This document shows, piece by piece, positions 45,766 through 55,925 of a DNA stretch of 64,000 bases. The stretch spans positions 248,001 to 312,000 of the forward strand of contig NZ_QDDR01000002.1 in assembly GCF_003075525.1 (NCBI RefSeq), written 5' to 3'. Below the pieces are notes generated by a model that searched no databases, was not told where the DNA came from, and was given only the letters and a program-made list of their open reading frames with translations. The DNA is from Pararhodobacter aggregans. GTDB taxonomy: Bacteria; Pseudomonadota; Alphaproteobacteria; Rhodobacterales; Rhodobacteraceae. A program made the position numbers and the translations under genes. The first letter of the stretch is position 1. Every line of letters begins with the position of its first letter.

Positions 45766-46469
45766 CGCCCACCCCGCGCGCCTCCCGCCGCGGAGAGGCC
45801 AGCGCCCGGGGCCGGGACCCTTTGCAGGCGCGAGGTTGAGGGATGATGTCGACTTTCGGTCGTGGCGCTGCGCGCTGATCGTCCGACTGATGTCGTTGGC
45901 AGAGGCCCGGACATTCCCAAACAGAGTACAGGGACGATAGGGAAGGGCGATGGGCCGCTTCTCTGGCTTCCTGCGGGGGGCCGTCTGGTCTGCCTGTGAT
46001 GCGGTCTCAAGGCTCTGTCCTGGAGGATCGAGGCTTATGAGCTGCGCTGCCGCCTCGCCTTCTGGATGGAGCTCTTCGGCGGACCTTGGCGGACACTTGC
46101 TGTCGCAGCCCGGTGAGCAGAGGGCCGCGCCCTTATCTCAGGAAAAAAGACAGAGGGGTGTATCCCGTCAAGGCTCTGCAGAACCTTCGGGAGGGTCGGA
46201 GGTGCGTATTTCTGGCAAGATGATGCCTTTGGCTAGCGTCGGCTCCTCATCGGGAGGCAATGGCGCGCCAAAGGATGTGCCAATGGATCAGGAGGTGCGG
46301 GCCTTGGGCTTGCGGCAAGGCCAGCGGTCTTGCCTCGCCCGTCACGAGATCACACTCGCTAACGGGGTCTCGGCCTGTCCGTCAGAGGCGCGGCCTTCGG
46401 GGCTCGCGTCGAGGGGCCGGGCGTAGCAAAGGCCGGGCGGCAGGGCGTTTCCCCGCCGCCCGGTATGTC
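45766..46469. other. About 700-base region without a recognisable gene
   Basis: No reading frame here has both a credible start and family resemblance. The central part (45840-46380) is less G/C-rich than its surroundings, with runs such as CAGGAAAAAAGACAGAGGGG. One plus-strand frame (45950-46426) is open for 158 residues but looks non-coding. It could be the remnant of an element or gene. Confidence 0.4.
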
Positions 46470-47258
46470 TCAGCGGGCCGCGGTCACGGCGCGGCGGGTC
46501 ATCACGGCGCAGAGATGCGCGCGGTAAGCGGGCGTGCCGTGCAGGTCGCCCATCATGCCGTCCTCCGGCAGCGAGAGGCCGTTCAGCGCCTCGGCCGTGA
46601 AGGAGCGGCTCAGCGCCTCCTCGGCTTCGGTCCAGCGGAACACGCCGCCTTCCGAGGCGCCGGTGATCGCCACCCGCACCCCGTCGCCATACTTCGCGAC
46701 ATAGGCCCCGGTCAGGGCGAAGCGCGAGGCGGGCTGCTGGAACTTGGCGTAGGCCGCTTTCTCGGGCACCGGGAACTTCACCGCGGTGATGATCTCGCCC
46801 GGCTCAAGCGCCGTCTCGAACATGCCGGTGAAGAAATCGTCGGCGGCGATCTCGCGGTTGTTGGTGACGATGGTCGCGCCCGACCCCAGCGCCGCCGAAG
46901 GATAGCAGGCCGAGGGGTCGTTGTTGGCGAGCGACCCGCCGATGGTGCCGCGGTTGCGGACCGCCGGATCGCCGATGCCCCCGGCCAGCGCCGCCAGCGC
47001 CGGATAGGCCGAGGCGACCTCGGCCGCCACCACCGCATGCGGGGTGGCGCCGCCGATGACCAAGAGCCGGCCTTCCATCGACACGCCTTTCAGCGCGGCG
47101 ATCCCGGTCAGCGAGACCAGCACCCCCGGCGCGTTCAGGCGCTGTTTCATCGAGGGCAGCAGGGTCTGCCCGCCCGACAGCGGCTGTGCATCCTCGCCCC
47201 CCAGCGCGGCGACCGCCTCGTCCAGGGTGCTGGGTTTCACGAAGTCGAAATTGTACAT
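46470..47258 (-). CDS. coxM: CO dehydrogenase-type FAD subunit (CoxM family)
   Basis: A 262-residue FAD-binding subunit of a xanthine oxidase-family molybdenum hydroxylase. Motifs: QPLSGGQTLLPSMKQRLNAP and the FAD contact region GGSLANNDPSACYPSAALGS. It transfers electrons from the iron-sulfur subunit. It lies 11 bases after the large subunit gene. Together with the large subunit it indicates a form II type enzyme, whose physiological substrate may not be CO. Confidence 0.85.
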   Translation of the reverse strand: MYNFDFVKPSTLDEAVAALGGEDAQPLSGGQTLLPSMKQRLNAPGVLVSLTGIAALKGVSMEGRLLVIGGATPHAVVAAEVASAYPALAALAGGIGDPAVRNRGTIGGSLANNDPSACYPSAALGSGATIVTNNREIAADDFFTGMFETALEPGEIITAVKFPVPEKAAYAKFQQPASRFALTGAYVAKYGDGVRVAITGASEGGVFRWTEAEEALSRSFTAEALNGLSLPEDGMMGDLHGTPAYRAHLCAVMTRRAVTAAR

Positions 47259-47269
47259 CGGGACCTCCC

Positions 47270-49651
47270 TCAGTGCTTCTGCATCGCCGCCCAGACCCGG
47301 GCGGGCGAGACGGGCATGTCGATATGCGTCACATGGTCATAACCGCCCCGGTGCAGCGCGTCGATGACCGCGTTGACCACGGCGGGCGGCGAGCCGATGG
47401 CCCCGGCCTCGCCGCAGCCCTTCACCCCCAGCGGGTTGTGGGTGCAGGGCGTCTGGCAGGAATAATCCACGTTGTAGAACGGCACGTCATCCGCCCGCGG
47501 CATGGCGTAATCCATGAAGGACGCCGAGGTGAGCTGCCCGTTCTCGTCATAGGTCGTGTTCTCGCACAGAGCCTGACCGATGCCCTGTCCGACGCCGCCA
47601 TGCACCTGACCCTCGACGATCATCGGGTTCATGATGTTGCCGAAATCGTCGGCGCAGTGGAAGGCCACGACCTGCACCTTGCCGGTGTCGGGATCGACCT
47701 CGACCTCGCACAGATAGGCGCCCGCGGGATAGGTGAAGTTGCCCGGATCGTAGAAGGCGGTTTCCTCCAGCCCCGGTTCCAGCGTCTCCAGCGGGTAATT
47801 GTGGGGGACATAGGCCGAGAAGGCGATCTCGCCGAAGGTCTTGGCCTTGTCGGTGCCGGCAACCGAGAAGGTGCCGTCCTTGAACTCGATGTCGCCCTCG
47901 GCGGCTTCGAGCATATGGGCGGCGATCTTCTTGCCCTTGGCGATGATCTTGCCCATGGCCCGGTCGATGGCCGAGCCGCAGACCGCCAGCGAGCGCGAGC
48001 CGTAGGAGCCCATGCCGAAGGGGATCTTGGCGGTGTCGCCGTGCACGATCTCGACCGAAGTCGCGTCGACGCCGAGCTTTTCGGCCACGATCTGGGCGAA
48101 GACGGTTTCATGGCCCTGCCCGTGGCTGTGGGCGCCGGTCATGACCGAGATGTTGCCGGTGGCGTTCACCCGCACCGTCGCCGCGTCATAGAGGCCGACG
48201 CGCGAGCCCAGCACACCCACCAGGTTCGAGGGCGCGATGCCGCAGGCCTCGATCCAGGTGCTGAGGCCCAGACCCCGCAGCTTGCCGCGCGCCTTGGCCT
48301 CGGCCGCGCGGGCTTCGAACCCGGCGAGGTCGGTCATTTCCAGCGCCTTGTCGAGCGTGGCGTGGTAATTGCCGGTGTCGTAGACCAGCCCGACGGGCGT
48401 GGTGTAGGGGTACATGTCGGGCGTGATGAAGTTCTTGCGCCGCACCTCGAACTGGTCGAGGCCAAGCTCGCGGCACATCTTGTCGATCACGCGCTCAAGG
48501 CTGAAGGTCGCCTCGGGCCGGCCGGCGCCGCGATAGGCATCGACGGGCGCGGTGTTGGTGAAGACGGTCTTCACGTTCACATAGACCTTCGGCACCTTGT
48601 AGGGCCCGGCCATCAGCGTGCCGTGCAGGAAGGTCGGCGTCGCGGTCGAGAAGTTCGACAGATACGCGCCCACGTTCGCCAGCGTCTCGGTCCGGAAGGC
48701 GAGGAAGGTGCCGTCCTTCTCGCAGGCCAGTTCGATCTTGGTCACATGGTCGCGGCCATGGGCGTCGGACAGGAAGCTCTCCGAGCGCTCCGCCGTCCAG
48801 CGCACCGGGCGCTTCAGCTTCTTCGCGGCGGCCAGCACCACGGCTTCTTCACCGTAATGATAGATCTTCGAGCCGAAGCCGCCGCCCACGTCGGGCGCAA
48901 CGACCTGCAGCTTGTTTTCCGGGATGCCCATGACGAAGGCGGCGATCAGCAGCCGGGTCAGGTGCGGGTTCTGGGACGTGGTGGTCAGCTTGTAATCGCC
49001 GGTGCCGGGGAAATACTCGCCGATCGAGGCGCGGGGCTCCATGGCGTTGGGCACGAGGCGGTTGTTGACCAGTTCCAGCGTGGTGACATGGGGCGCGGTC
49101 TTGAAGACCTCGTCCACCGCGGCGCGGTTGTCCTCGATCCAGCCCCAGTCGAAGCAGAGGTTGTCGGGGATCTCGTCATGCACGCGGTTCGAGGGATCGG
49201 CCACGGCGGCCTTCATGTCGACGATGGCGGGCAGTTCGTCGATCACCGTATCGGCGGCCAGCTGTTCGGCCGCGTCCTTGGCCTGGGCATAGGTCTCGGC
49301 GATGACGGCGGCATAGGCGTCGCCGACATGGCGGACCTTGCCATGCGCCAGCACGGGGCGCTTGGGTTCGCGCATCGGCGTGCCGTCGCGGCTGTTGATC
49401 AGCCAGCCGGCGGGGTTGCCGCCCACGTCCTTGAAATCCTGGCCGGTGAAGACCGCCAGCACGCCGGGCATCGCCTCGGTCGCGGCGGTGTTGATGGACA
49501 CGATCTTGCCGTGCGCTACGGTCGAGCGGCAGAAGACCGCGAAGGTCTGGCCGTGCAGGTTGAGGTCGTCGGTATAGACGCCGCGTCCGGTGAGGAAGCG
49601 GATGTCTTCGCGCCGCTTGGTGCTGGCGCCGATGCCACCGTCTTTGGGCAT
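47270..49651 (-). CDS. coxL: Molybdenum hydroxylase large subunit (form II CoxL-like)
   Basis: A 793-residue molybdopterin-binding catalytic subunit. Family segments: [40 protein letters not shown] and [20 protein letters not shown]. The active-site loop reads AYRGAGRPE, the signature of form II enzymes; form I CO dehydrogenases carry AYRCSFR with the catalytic Cys, which is missing here. So oxidation of CO at high rate is unlikely and another aldehyde or heterocycle is the probable substrate. The start at 49651 follows AGGGAGG; the frame is open further upstream. Confidence 0.88.
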   Translation of the reverse strand: MPKDGGIGASTKRREDIRFLTGRGVYTDDLNLHGQTFAVFCRSTVAHGKIVSINTAATEAMPGVLAVFTGQDFKDVGGNPAGWLINSRDGTPMREPKRPVLAHGKVRHVGDAYAAVIAETYAQAKDAAEQLAADTVIDELPAIVDMKAAVADPSNRVHDEIPDNLCFDWGWIEDNRAAVDEVFKTAPHVTTLELVNNRLVPNAMEPRASIGEYFPGTGDYKLTTTSQNPHLTRLLIAAFVMGIPENKLQVVAPDVGGGFGSKIYHYGEEAVVLAAAKKLKRPVRWTAERSESFLSDAHGRDHVTKIELACEKDGTFLAFRTETLANVGAYLSNFSTATPTFLHGTLMAGPYKVPKVYVNVKTVFTNTAPVDAYRGAGRPEATFSLERVIDKMCRELGLDQFEVRRKNFITPDMYPYTTPVGLVYDTGNYHATLDKALEMTDLAGFEARAAEAKARGKLRGLGLSTWIEACGIAPSNLVGVLGSRVGLYDAATVRVNATGNISVMTGAHSHGQGHETVFAQIVAEKLGVDATSVEIVHGDTAKIPFGMGSYGSRSLAVCGSAIDRAMGKIIAKGKKIAAHMLEAAEGDIEFKDGTFSVAGTDKAKTFGEIAFSAYVPHNYPLETLEPGLEETAFYDPGNFTYPAGAYLCEVEVDPDTGKVQVVAFHCADDFGNIMNPMIVEGQVHGGVGQGIGQALCENTTYDENGQLTSASFMDYAMPRADDVPFYNVDYSCQTPCTHNPLGVKGCGEAGAIGSPPAVVNAVIDALHRGGYDHVTHIDMPVSPARVWAAMQKH

Positions 49652-49745
49652 GGAATCCTCCCTTTGTGTCTGATGGGCGCGCCCGGAGCGCGCTGCCTGT
49701 CTCACGGATCAGCCGGCCGCCGCCTGATGCACGGCCGGTCGGGGG

Positions 49746-50158
49746 TTATTTCGTGGCGCCGCCCTGTGCCGGCATCCCGCCGTTCCAATAGCCGGTGATG
49801 CCGTCGGCGACCGCCGCACGATCCTCCTCGGCGCCGGTGCCATGGGCGGTCAGAAGCGCCACGCCGACATGATTGTCGCGGTAGGGGCAGGCGATATCGA
49901 CATCGACGCCGCCCGGTTCGAGGCCATAGGCATCGACCGACCAGACCCCGGCCTGGATCACCGCCCCGGGGGTGCCGGTCGCGGTCGCATAGGCCGAGAG
50001 CGCTGCCAGCGCCTGAGCCATGCAGGCCTCGGGCGCGCCGCCGTCTCCCAGATCGTGGACGTAGAAGCCGTCAGCACGACCTTCTCCCGGCATCGCCAAC
50101 ACCAGACCCGCCGCCAGAAGCGGCAGGAGGGCAAGGGAACGCAGGGCGGGAAGGCGGA

Positions 50159-50162
<4 letters not shown>
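49746..50162 (-). CDS. Periplasmic hypothetical protein within the cox cluster
   Basis: A 138-residue protein with a Sec signal peptide ([20 protein letters not shown], cleavage near GRA-DG) and a mature domain of about 105 residues with two Cys ([20 protein letters not shown] and [19 protein letters not shown]). Its start overlaps the coxS stop by four bases (ATGA), so translation is coupled. It is inserted between the small and large subunit genes. I do not recognise the family; a periplasmic role linked to the dehydrogenase or its substrate is inferred from coupling only. Confidence 0.72.
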
Positions 50163-50650
<488 letters not shown>

Positions 50651-50862
50651 GTATCCCTCCCTTCGGATGGCGGCATGTAAGCACGGGCCGCCAGACCGCG
50701 ATATGCCACCTTAGGACTAATTCCCCGGTCTTGGACAGAGCCAGGCGAGAGGCGCGGGCGGCGGGTCGGCGCATGGGGCGGGCAGGGGGCCGGTTTTCCC
50801 TTTTCTTGGACGCGGCAACGCAGTATGGCAGGCCCATCCCCAGCCCCCACAGGAGACGCCGC

Positions 50863-51531
50863 ATGAAGGCCGCCGTCATCACCTTCCCGGGTTCCAACTG
50901 CGACCGCGATCTGGCCGTCGCCTTCGAGGCCGCCGGCGCCGAGGTGACCCGCGTCTGGCACAAGGACGCGGCCCTGCCGCCCGGCACCGATGTGGTCGGC
51001 CTCCCCGGCGGCTTCAGCTTCGGTGATTACCTGCGCTGCGGCGCCATCGCCGCCCGCTCGCCCATCGCTTCGGCGGTCGTGGCCCATGCCCGGAAGGGCG
51101 GCTATGTGCTGGGGGTCTGCAACGGCTTCCAGGTGCTGGTGGAGACGGGTCTGCTGCCGGGTGTCCTGATGCGCAACGCGGGCCTCAAGTTCATCTGCAA
51201 GCCGGTGGCGCTGGAAGTGGCGAGCGCCGACAGCGCCTTCACCCAGGGCTATGCCAAGGGCGCCACGGCGATCATCCCGATTGCCCACCATGACGGCAAT
51301 TACCAGGCCGACGCCGAGACGCTGGCGCTGCTCGAGGGCGAGGACCGCGTGGCCTTCCGCTATGTCGAGAACCCCAACGGCTCGCAGCATTCGATCGCCG
51401 GGATCCTGTCCGAGAACCGTCGCGTCCTCGGCATGATGCCGCACCCCGAGCGCGCGGTCAGTGCGCAGCATGGCGGGACCGATGGTTCGGCGCTGTTCCA
51501 GGGGGTTATGGGCGCTCTGGCGCTCACCTGA
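50863..51531 (+). CDS. purQ: Phosphoribosylformylglycinamidine synthase, glutaminase subunit
   Basis: A 222-residue class I glutamine amidotransferase that supplies ammonia to PurL in purine synthesis. Catalytic nucleophile Cys in [12 protein letters not shown]; His and Glu in [10 protein letters not shown]. PurS usually precedes it but is not found here; the upstream gene is divergent coxS. AGGAG lies before the start. Confidence 0.95.
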   Translation: MKAAVITFPGSNCDRDLAVAFEAAGAEVTRVWHKDAALPPGTDVVGLPGGFSFGDYLRCGAIAARSPIASAVVAHARKGGYVLGVCNGFQVLVETGLLPGVLMRNAGLKFICKPVALEVASADSAFTQGYAKGATAIIPIAHHDGNYQADAETLALLEGEDRVAFRYVENPNGSQHSIAGILSENRRVLGMMPHPERAVSAQHGGTDGSALFQGVMGALALT

Positions 51532-51588
51532 GGGGCCCCCGTGCCGCGGCGCCTTGAGGCGCCGCACGCGCGCCCCTAGTATGCCGCC

Positions 51589-53373
51589 ATGAGCGACACT
51601 TCCCCGACCCCCGCCTCGGCGGCGCCCCTGCGGCTTGGCCTGCCCCCATGGGGCAAGGCCATCGTCGGGCTGCTGATGGTGGTGGCAGTCGCCGTGGTCT
51701 GGGTGATGGACGATTGGCTGAGCGAAAGCTTCACCGTCGACACCCGCAACCGGGCCCAGCTGCGCCTTGTCCTCTATGCCGGGAACATCGAGGCCGAGTT
51801 GCAGCGCACCCAGGTGGTGCCGATCCTTTTGTCGCGCGACCCGGTCCTGCGCGAGGCGCTGCGTTCGGGCAATTACACGACCATCTCGCAGATCTTCATC
51901 TCGCTGCAGCAAGAGGTCGGCGCGGCCTCGATCGAGCTTCTGGACACCGCGGGCCGGGTGGTCGCCGCCACCGACCGCAACCGTCTGGGCACCCAGCGCG
52001 GCAACGAGGCGCTGTTCGTCGATTCGCGCCGTCTGGTCGATGGCAGCGGCAATAACGAGACGCTGTTTGCCGTGCAGGCCCGCGATTCCGGCGGCTATGG
52101 CTTCGCCTATGCCCGCGCGATCCGCGAGGGCGGGCAGATTCTGGGCGTCATCACCGTCGAGGTCGATCTGGCCAAGTTCGAACGCTCCTGGTCGGGGCTT
52201 CTGGATGCGGTGGCGCTGATTGACAGCGAAGGGCGGATCATCCTGTCCACCCAGCCCCGCTGGCGCGGCCGGACCGAGGCCGAAGCGCTGTCGATGCGCG
52301 ACGCCCCCACCGCCATCGAACGGGCGCTGCGCTACACCGCCGATCTGGCGGGCCGCGGCCCCGATGCGTTCCTGTCGAACGAGGCGGTGCTGCGCTCGGA
52401 AACCCGGGTCCAGCACCGCGGCTGGCGGCTGATCAGCTACACGACCTATGACGGCGTGCGCGAAAAGGTGAACGGCGTGCTGGCGCTGGTCATCATGGGC
52501 TTCGCCATCCTGCTGGCGATGGTCTTTTACCTCTTCTCGCGCCGCGCCTGGTCGCAATCGGCCCGGCTGGAACAGGAATCGCTGGAACTCAGGCAGCTGA
52601 ACCTGCGCCTGCAACGCGAGATCGCCGCCCGCGAAAAGGTGCAGAAGGAGCTGAACGTCGCCGAACAGACCCTGGCGCAATCCTCGAAACTGGCGGTGCT
52701 GGGCGAAATGTCGGCCGCGGTCAGTCACGAACTGAACCAGCCGCTCGCCGCGATGAAGACCTATCTGGCGGGCGCGCGGCTGCTGATGACCCGGCGGCGG
52801 GGCGAGGAGGCGCTGGTCAGCTTCCAGCGCATCGACGACCTGATCGACCGGATGGGCGCCATCACCCGCCAGCTGAAAAGCTTCGCCCGCAAGGGCGGCG
52901 ACGCCTTCGAGCCGCTCGACCTGCGCGATTGCGTGACCGAGGCGCTGACCATGATGGAACCGCGCCTGCGCGAACGCCGGGTGCTGGTGGTTCGGACATT
53001 GCCGAAGGAACCCGTCACGGTGATGGGCGACCGGCTCAGGCTGGAACAGGTCATCATCAACCTGATGCGCAACGCGGTCGATGCGACCCGCGCCGTCAAC
53101 GCGCCGCAGATCGACCTGATCCTGACCCAGGGCGATACAGTGACGCTGACCATCAAGGACAACGGCACCGGCATCGCCGATATCGGCAAGGTGTTCGAGC
53201 CCTTCTACACCTCGAAAAAGGCGGGCGAGGGCGTGGGCCTTGGCCTCGCCATCTCCTCGGGCATCGTCGCCGATCACGGCGGCAGGCTGACCGCGCGGAA
53301 CCTGCCCGAGGGCGGCGCCGCGTTCGATATTGCGTTACCGGTACTGGCCAATGCCGGACAATCGGCGGCATAA
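51589..53373 (+). CDS. dctB: C4-dicarboxylate-sensing histidine kinase DctB
   Basis: A 594-residue sensor kinase. Two transmembrane helices (about residues 22-40 and 290-312) flank a periplasmic double-PAS (PDC) ligand domain. A coiled coil (LELRQLNLRLQREIAAREKV) leads to the phosphoacceptor His 380 in SAAVSHELNQPLAAMKTYLA. The ATPase domain has N (INLMRNAVDA), G1 (IKDNGTGIADIG) and G2 (GEGVGLGLAISSGIV) boxes. The layout matches DctB, which senses succinate, fumarate and malate. It is paired with the dctD-type regulator 60 bases downstream. Confidence 0.92.
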   Translation: MSDTSPTPASAAPLRLGLPPWGKAIVGLLMVVAVAVVWVMDDWLSESFTVDTRNRAQLRLVLYAGNIEAELQRTQVVPILLSRDPVLREALRSGNYTTISQIFISLQQEVGAASIELLDTAGRVVAATDRNRLGTQRGNEALFVDSRRLVDGSGNNETLFAVQARDSGGYGFAYARAIREGGQILGVITVEVDLAKFERSWSGLLDAVALIDSEGRIILSTQPRWRGRTEAEALSMRDAPTAIERALRYTADLAGRGPDAFLSNEAVLRSETRVQHRGWRLISYTTYDGVREKVNGVLALVIMGFAILLAMVFYLFSRRAWSQSARLEQESLELRQLNLRLQREIAAREKVQKELNVAEQTLAQSSKLAVLGEMSAAVSHELNQPLAAMKTYLAGARLLMTRRRGEEALVSFQRIDDLIDRMGAITRQLKSFARKGGDAFEPLDLRDCVTEALTMMEPRLRERRVLVVRTLPKEPVTVMGDRLRLEQVIINLMRNAVDATRAVNAPQIDLILTQGDTVTLTIKDNGTGIADIGKVFEPFYTSKKAGEGVGLGLAISSGIVADHGGRLTARNLPEGGAAFDIALPVLANAGQSAA

Positions 53374-53433
53374 CCCCTATATTGGCTCAGCGGGTCGTGG
53401 ACCCGCCGCCGCATGACCATCAGGAGAGACTGT

Positions 53434-54816
53434 ATGAGCGCTCCGGAAAGCGCCCCCAAGCTGGACCCCGCCACCGCGCCGCTGGCCGGCCGCACGCCAA
53501 CCCGTGTTGCGGTCATCGACGACGAACAGGACATGCGGGCCTCGATCAGCCAGTGGCTGTCGCTCTCGGGGTTCCAGCCCGAGACTTTCGGCAGCGCCGA
53601 AGAGGCCCTGGCGGTGCTGGGTGCCGATTTCCCCGGCATCGTCGTCTCGGACATCCGCATGCCGGGCATGGACGGGATGGCGCTGTTGAAGCGGTTGATG
53701 GGGATGGACGCGGGCCTGCCGGTGATCCTGATCACCGGCCATGGCGACGTGCCGATGGCGGTGGAGGCGATGCGCCTCGGCGCCTATGATTTCCTCGAAA
53801 AACCCTTCGATCCCGAACGGATGGCCGATCTCGCCCGCGGCGCGCTCAAGGCCCGCGGTCTGGCGCTGGAAAACCGCGCGCTGAGGCACGAACTGTCCGA
53901 TGGCAGCACGATCATGCGCCGCCTGGTCGGCCAGTCGCCCGAGATGGTGCGCCTGCGCGAGGATATCCTCGATTACGGCCAGGCCGACGGCCATGTGCTG
54001 ATCGACGGCGAGACCGGGACCGGCAAGACGCTGGTGGCCCATGCGCTGCACGCAGTAGGCCCCCGCGCCGGGCGCAAGTTCGTCGCCGTCTCCTGCGCCG
54101 GGATCGAGGACGAGGCGCTGGCCGCCAAGCTCTTCGGCCCGGTCGAGGCCGGCGGCCTGCCGCTGGTCGAGGAGGCGCGGGGCGGCACGCTCTGCCTTGA
54201 AGACATCGAATCGCTGAGCGCCGCGCTGCAGGGTCGCCTGCTGACCTTCATCAACGACCAGCCCGCGCCCCCCGCCACGCGGATCGTCGCCATCTGCAAC
54301 GACCACAAGCCCGGTCGGACGCTGGAGGATGTGCTCCGGCCCGACCTCTATTACCGGCTGGCGGCGATGAAACTGACCCTGCCGCCGCTCAGGACCCGGG
54401 GCGAGGATATCCTCGCGCTCTTCAAGAGCTACGCCAGCGATTACGCCGAGGAATACGGCTGCCCGGCGCCCGATCTCTCGGCGCAGGATGCGGCCTATCT
54501 GTTGCAGGCGCCCTGGCCCGGCAACATCCGGCAGCTGGTGTCCATCGCCGAGCAGAGCGTGCTGCAAAGCCGTCGCGGCACCGGCTCGGTCGTGTCGCTG
54601 GTGATGGCGGAAAACGAGGCCTCGGGCAGCGCGCTGACCACCGAGGGCAAGCCGCTCAAGGATTACGTCGAGGCTTTCGAGCGGACGCTGATCGACAACA
54701 CAATGCGCCGCCACAAGGGCTCGATCGTCGCGGTGATGGAGGAACTCTGCCTGCCGCGCCGCACCCTGAACGAGAAGATGGCGAAATACGGCCTCAGCCG
54801 CGGCGATTACGTCTGA
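53434..54816 (+). CDS. dctD: DctD-type response regulator with degenerate sigma-54 interaction domain
   Basis: A 460-residue NtrC-family regulator: receiver domain (Asp 73 in VVSDIRMPGMDG, Lys 123), AAA+ domain (Walker A DGETGTGKTLVAHALH) and a Fis-type helix-turn-helix at the C-terminus (GSIVAVMEELCLPRRTLNEK). The loop that normally reads GAFTGA and contacts sigma-54 is replaced by FGPVEAGGLPLVEEARGG (residues 234-251), and the Walker B region is LCLEDIE. It therefore probably does not activate sigma-54 polymerase in the standard way. AGGAG supports the start at 53434. Confidence 0.9.
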   Translation: MSAPESAPKLDPATAPLAGRTPTRVAVIDDEQDMRASISQWLSLSGFQPETFGSAEEALAVLGADFPGIVVSDIRMPGMDGMALLKRLMGMDAGLPVILITGHGDVPMAVEAMRLGAYDFLEKPFDPERMADLARGALKARGLALENRALRHELSDGSTIMRRLVGQSPEMVRLREDILDYGQADGHVLIDGETGTGKTLVAHALHAVGPRAGRKFVAVSCAGIEDEALAAKLFGPVEAGGLPLVEEARGGTLCLEDIESLSAALQGRLLTFINDQPAPPATRIVAICNDHKPGRTLEDVLRPDLYYRLAAMKLTLPPLRTRGEDILALFKSYASDYAEEYGCPAPDLSAQDAAYLLQAPWPGNIRQLVSIAEQSVLQSRRGTGSVVSLVMAENEASGSALTTEGKPLKDYVEAFERTLIDNTMRRHKGSIVAVMEELCLPRRTLNEKMAKYGLSRGDYV

Positions 54817-54844
54817 GCCGGGGCCGCGGCCGCAGAACGACCAG

Positions 54845-54876
54845 GGGGCAGGGTAAAACCTGCCCCTTCTTTGTTC
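54845..54876 (+). terminator. Terminator after dctD
   Basis: Stem GGGGCAGG/CCTGCCCC with loop GTAAAA, followed by TTCTTTGTTC, which is also the start of composite repeat copy 6. Confidence 0.7.
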
Positions 54877-54960
54877 TGAAAATATCCTCGGGAGGATTTT
54901 CAAGGAGGGTGGAAAACCCTCCTTGAAGCAGGGGGTGCGGGGGGCCGCAGCCCCCCGCCT
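54867..54960 (-). repeat. Composite intergenic repeat, copy 6
   Basis: Between the convergent dctD and oppC genes: TTCTTTGTTCTG, AAAATATCCTCGGGAGG, an 11-base stem TCAAGGAGGGT/ACCCTCCTTGA, then CGGGGGGC/GCCCCCCG. Same order of parts as copies 2 and 4. A further GGGGGC/GCCCCC hairpin lies at about 54972-54987. Confidence 0.65.
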
Positions 54961-54998
54961 TTTGCGTTCTCCGGGGGCTCCGGCCCCCCGCTTTTCCC

Positions 54999-55925
54999 TC
55001 AGCGGCCCCGGATCCTCGGATCCAGCGCATCGCGCAGCCCGTCGCCGATGTAGTTCACGCTCAACACCGTCAGCGAGATGAACACCCCCGGCAGCATGGC
55101 CCGCGAGGGATATTGCTGCAGATAGTCGATCCCGTCATAGACCAGCCGGCCCCAGGTCGGGAAATCCGGCGGGAAGCCCATGCCGAGGAAGCTCAGCGCG
55201 CTTTCGGTGATGATGGCGGTGGCGATCATCAGCGTGGCCGAGACCATGACCGGCGACAGCACATTGGGCAGGATATGCCGCAGGATCAGCCGCCGCGGCG
55301 GCGTGCCGATCGAGCGCGCGGCCAGCACGTATTCCCGCTCCTTCAGCGCCAGCACATCGCCCCGCACGACCCGCGCCGTGCGCATCCACGAGGTGATGCC
55401 GATGGCGGTGACGATCAGCAGGAACATCCCCATCTCGACCCCGAAGACCGCGCTGAGCGGCTGGCGGAACAGCATCGACATGACCAGCAGCAGGGGCAGC
55501 AGGGGCAGGGCGAGGAACAGGTCGGTCATCCGCATCATCAGCCCGTCGATGCGGCGGAAGTAGCCCGAAACGACGCCGATCAGCGTGCCGATCAGGATCG
55601 ACAGCAGCATGGCGACGATGCCCACCGCCAGCGAGACCTGACCGCCCGCCATCATCCGTGCCATGATGTCCCGGCCCAGCTGGTCGGTGCCGAACGGATG
55701 CGCCAGGCTCATGCCCTGATTGCGCGAGCGGATGTCGATGAAAGTCGCGTCATAGGGCCAGAACCAGGGCCCGACGAAGCAGAAGAGCACGATCAGCCCG
55801 AAGACCAGCGAGCCGGCCAGCGCGCCCTTGTGCACCTTGAACTGGTCCCAGACGTCCCACCACTGGTTGCGCGGCGGGCGGAAGGCGGCGACGTCGAGCG
55901 ATTTTTCGGGCGCGGTCTCAGTCAT
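54999..55925 (-). CDS. oppC: Peptide ABC transporter permease, OppC/DppC type
   Basis: A 308-residue inner-membrane permease with six helices. The BPD permease motif (EREYVLAARSIGTPPRRLILRH) and the OppC-type N-terminal region (VFGLIVLFCFVGPWF) are clear. It pairs with the OppB-type permease and overlaps its end by eight bases. Last gene of the minus-strand transporter operon. Confidence 0.92.
   Translation of the reverse strand: MTETAPEKSLDVAAFRPPRNQWWDVWDQFKVHKGALAGSLVFGLIVLFCFVGPWFWPYDATFIDIRSRNQGMSLAHPFGTDQLGRDIMARMMAGGQVSLAVGIVAMLLSILIGTLIGVVSGYFRRIDGLMMRMTDLFLALPLLPLLLVMSMLFRQPLSAVFGVEMGMFLLIVTAIGITSWMRTARVVRGDVLALKEREYVLAARSIGTPPRRLILRHILPNVLSPVMVSATLMIATAIITESALSFLGMGFPPDFPTWGRLVYDGIDYLQQYPSRAMLPGVFISLTVLSVNYIGDGLRDALDPRIRGR

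Noticed and set aside
47270-49651. True aerobic CO dehydrogenase
   Set aside because: The form I active-site loop with Cys is absent; AYRGAGR marks form II, whose role in CO oxidation is doubtful.
47186-49798. An 870-residue plus-strand frame across the cox cluster
   Set aside because: Antisense shadow of coxL, which shows clear catalytic motifs on the minus strand.
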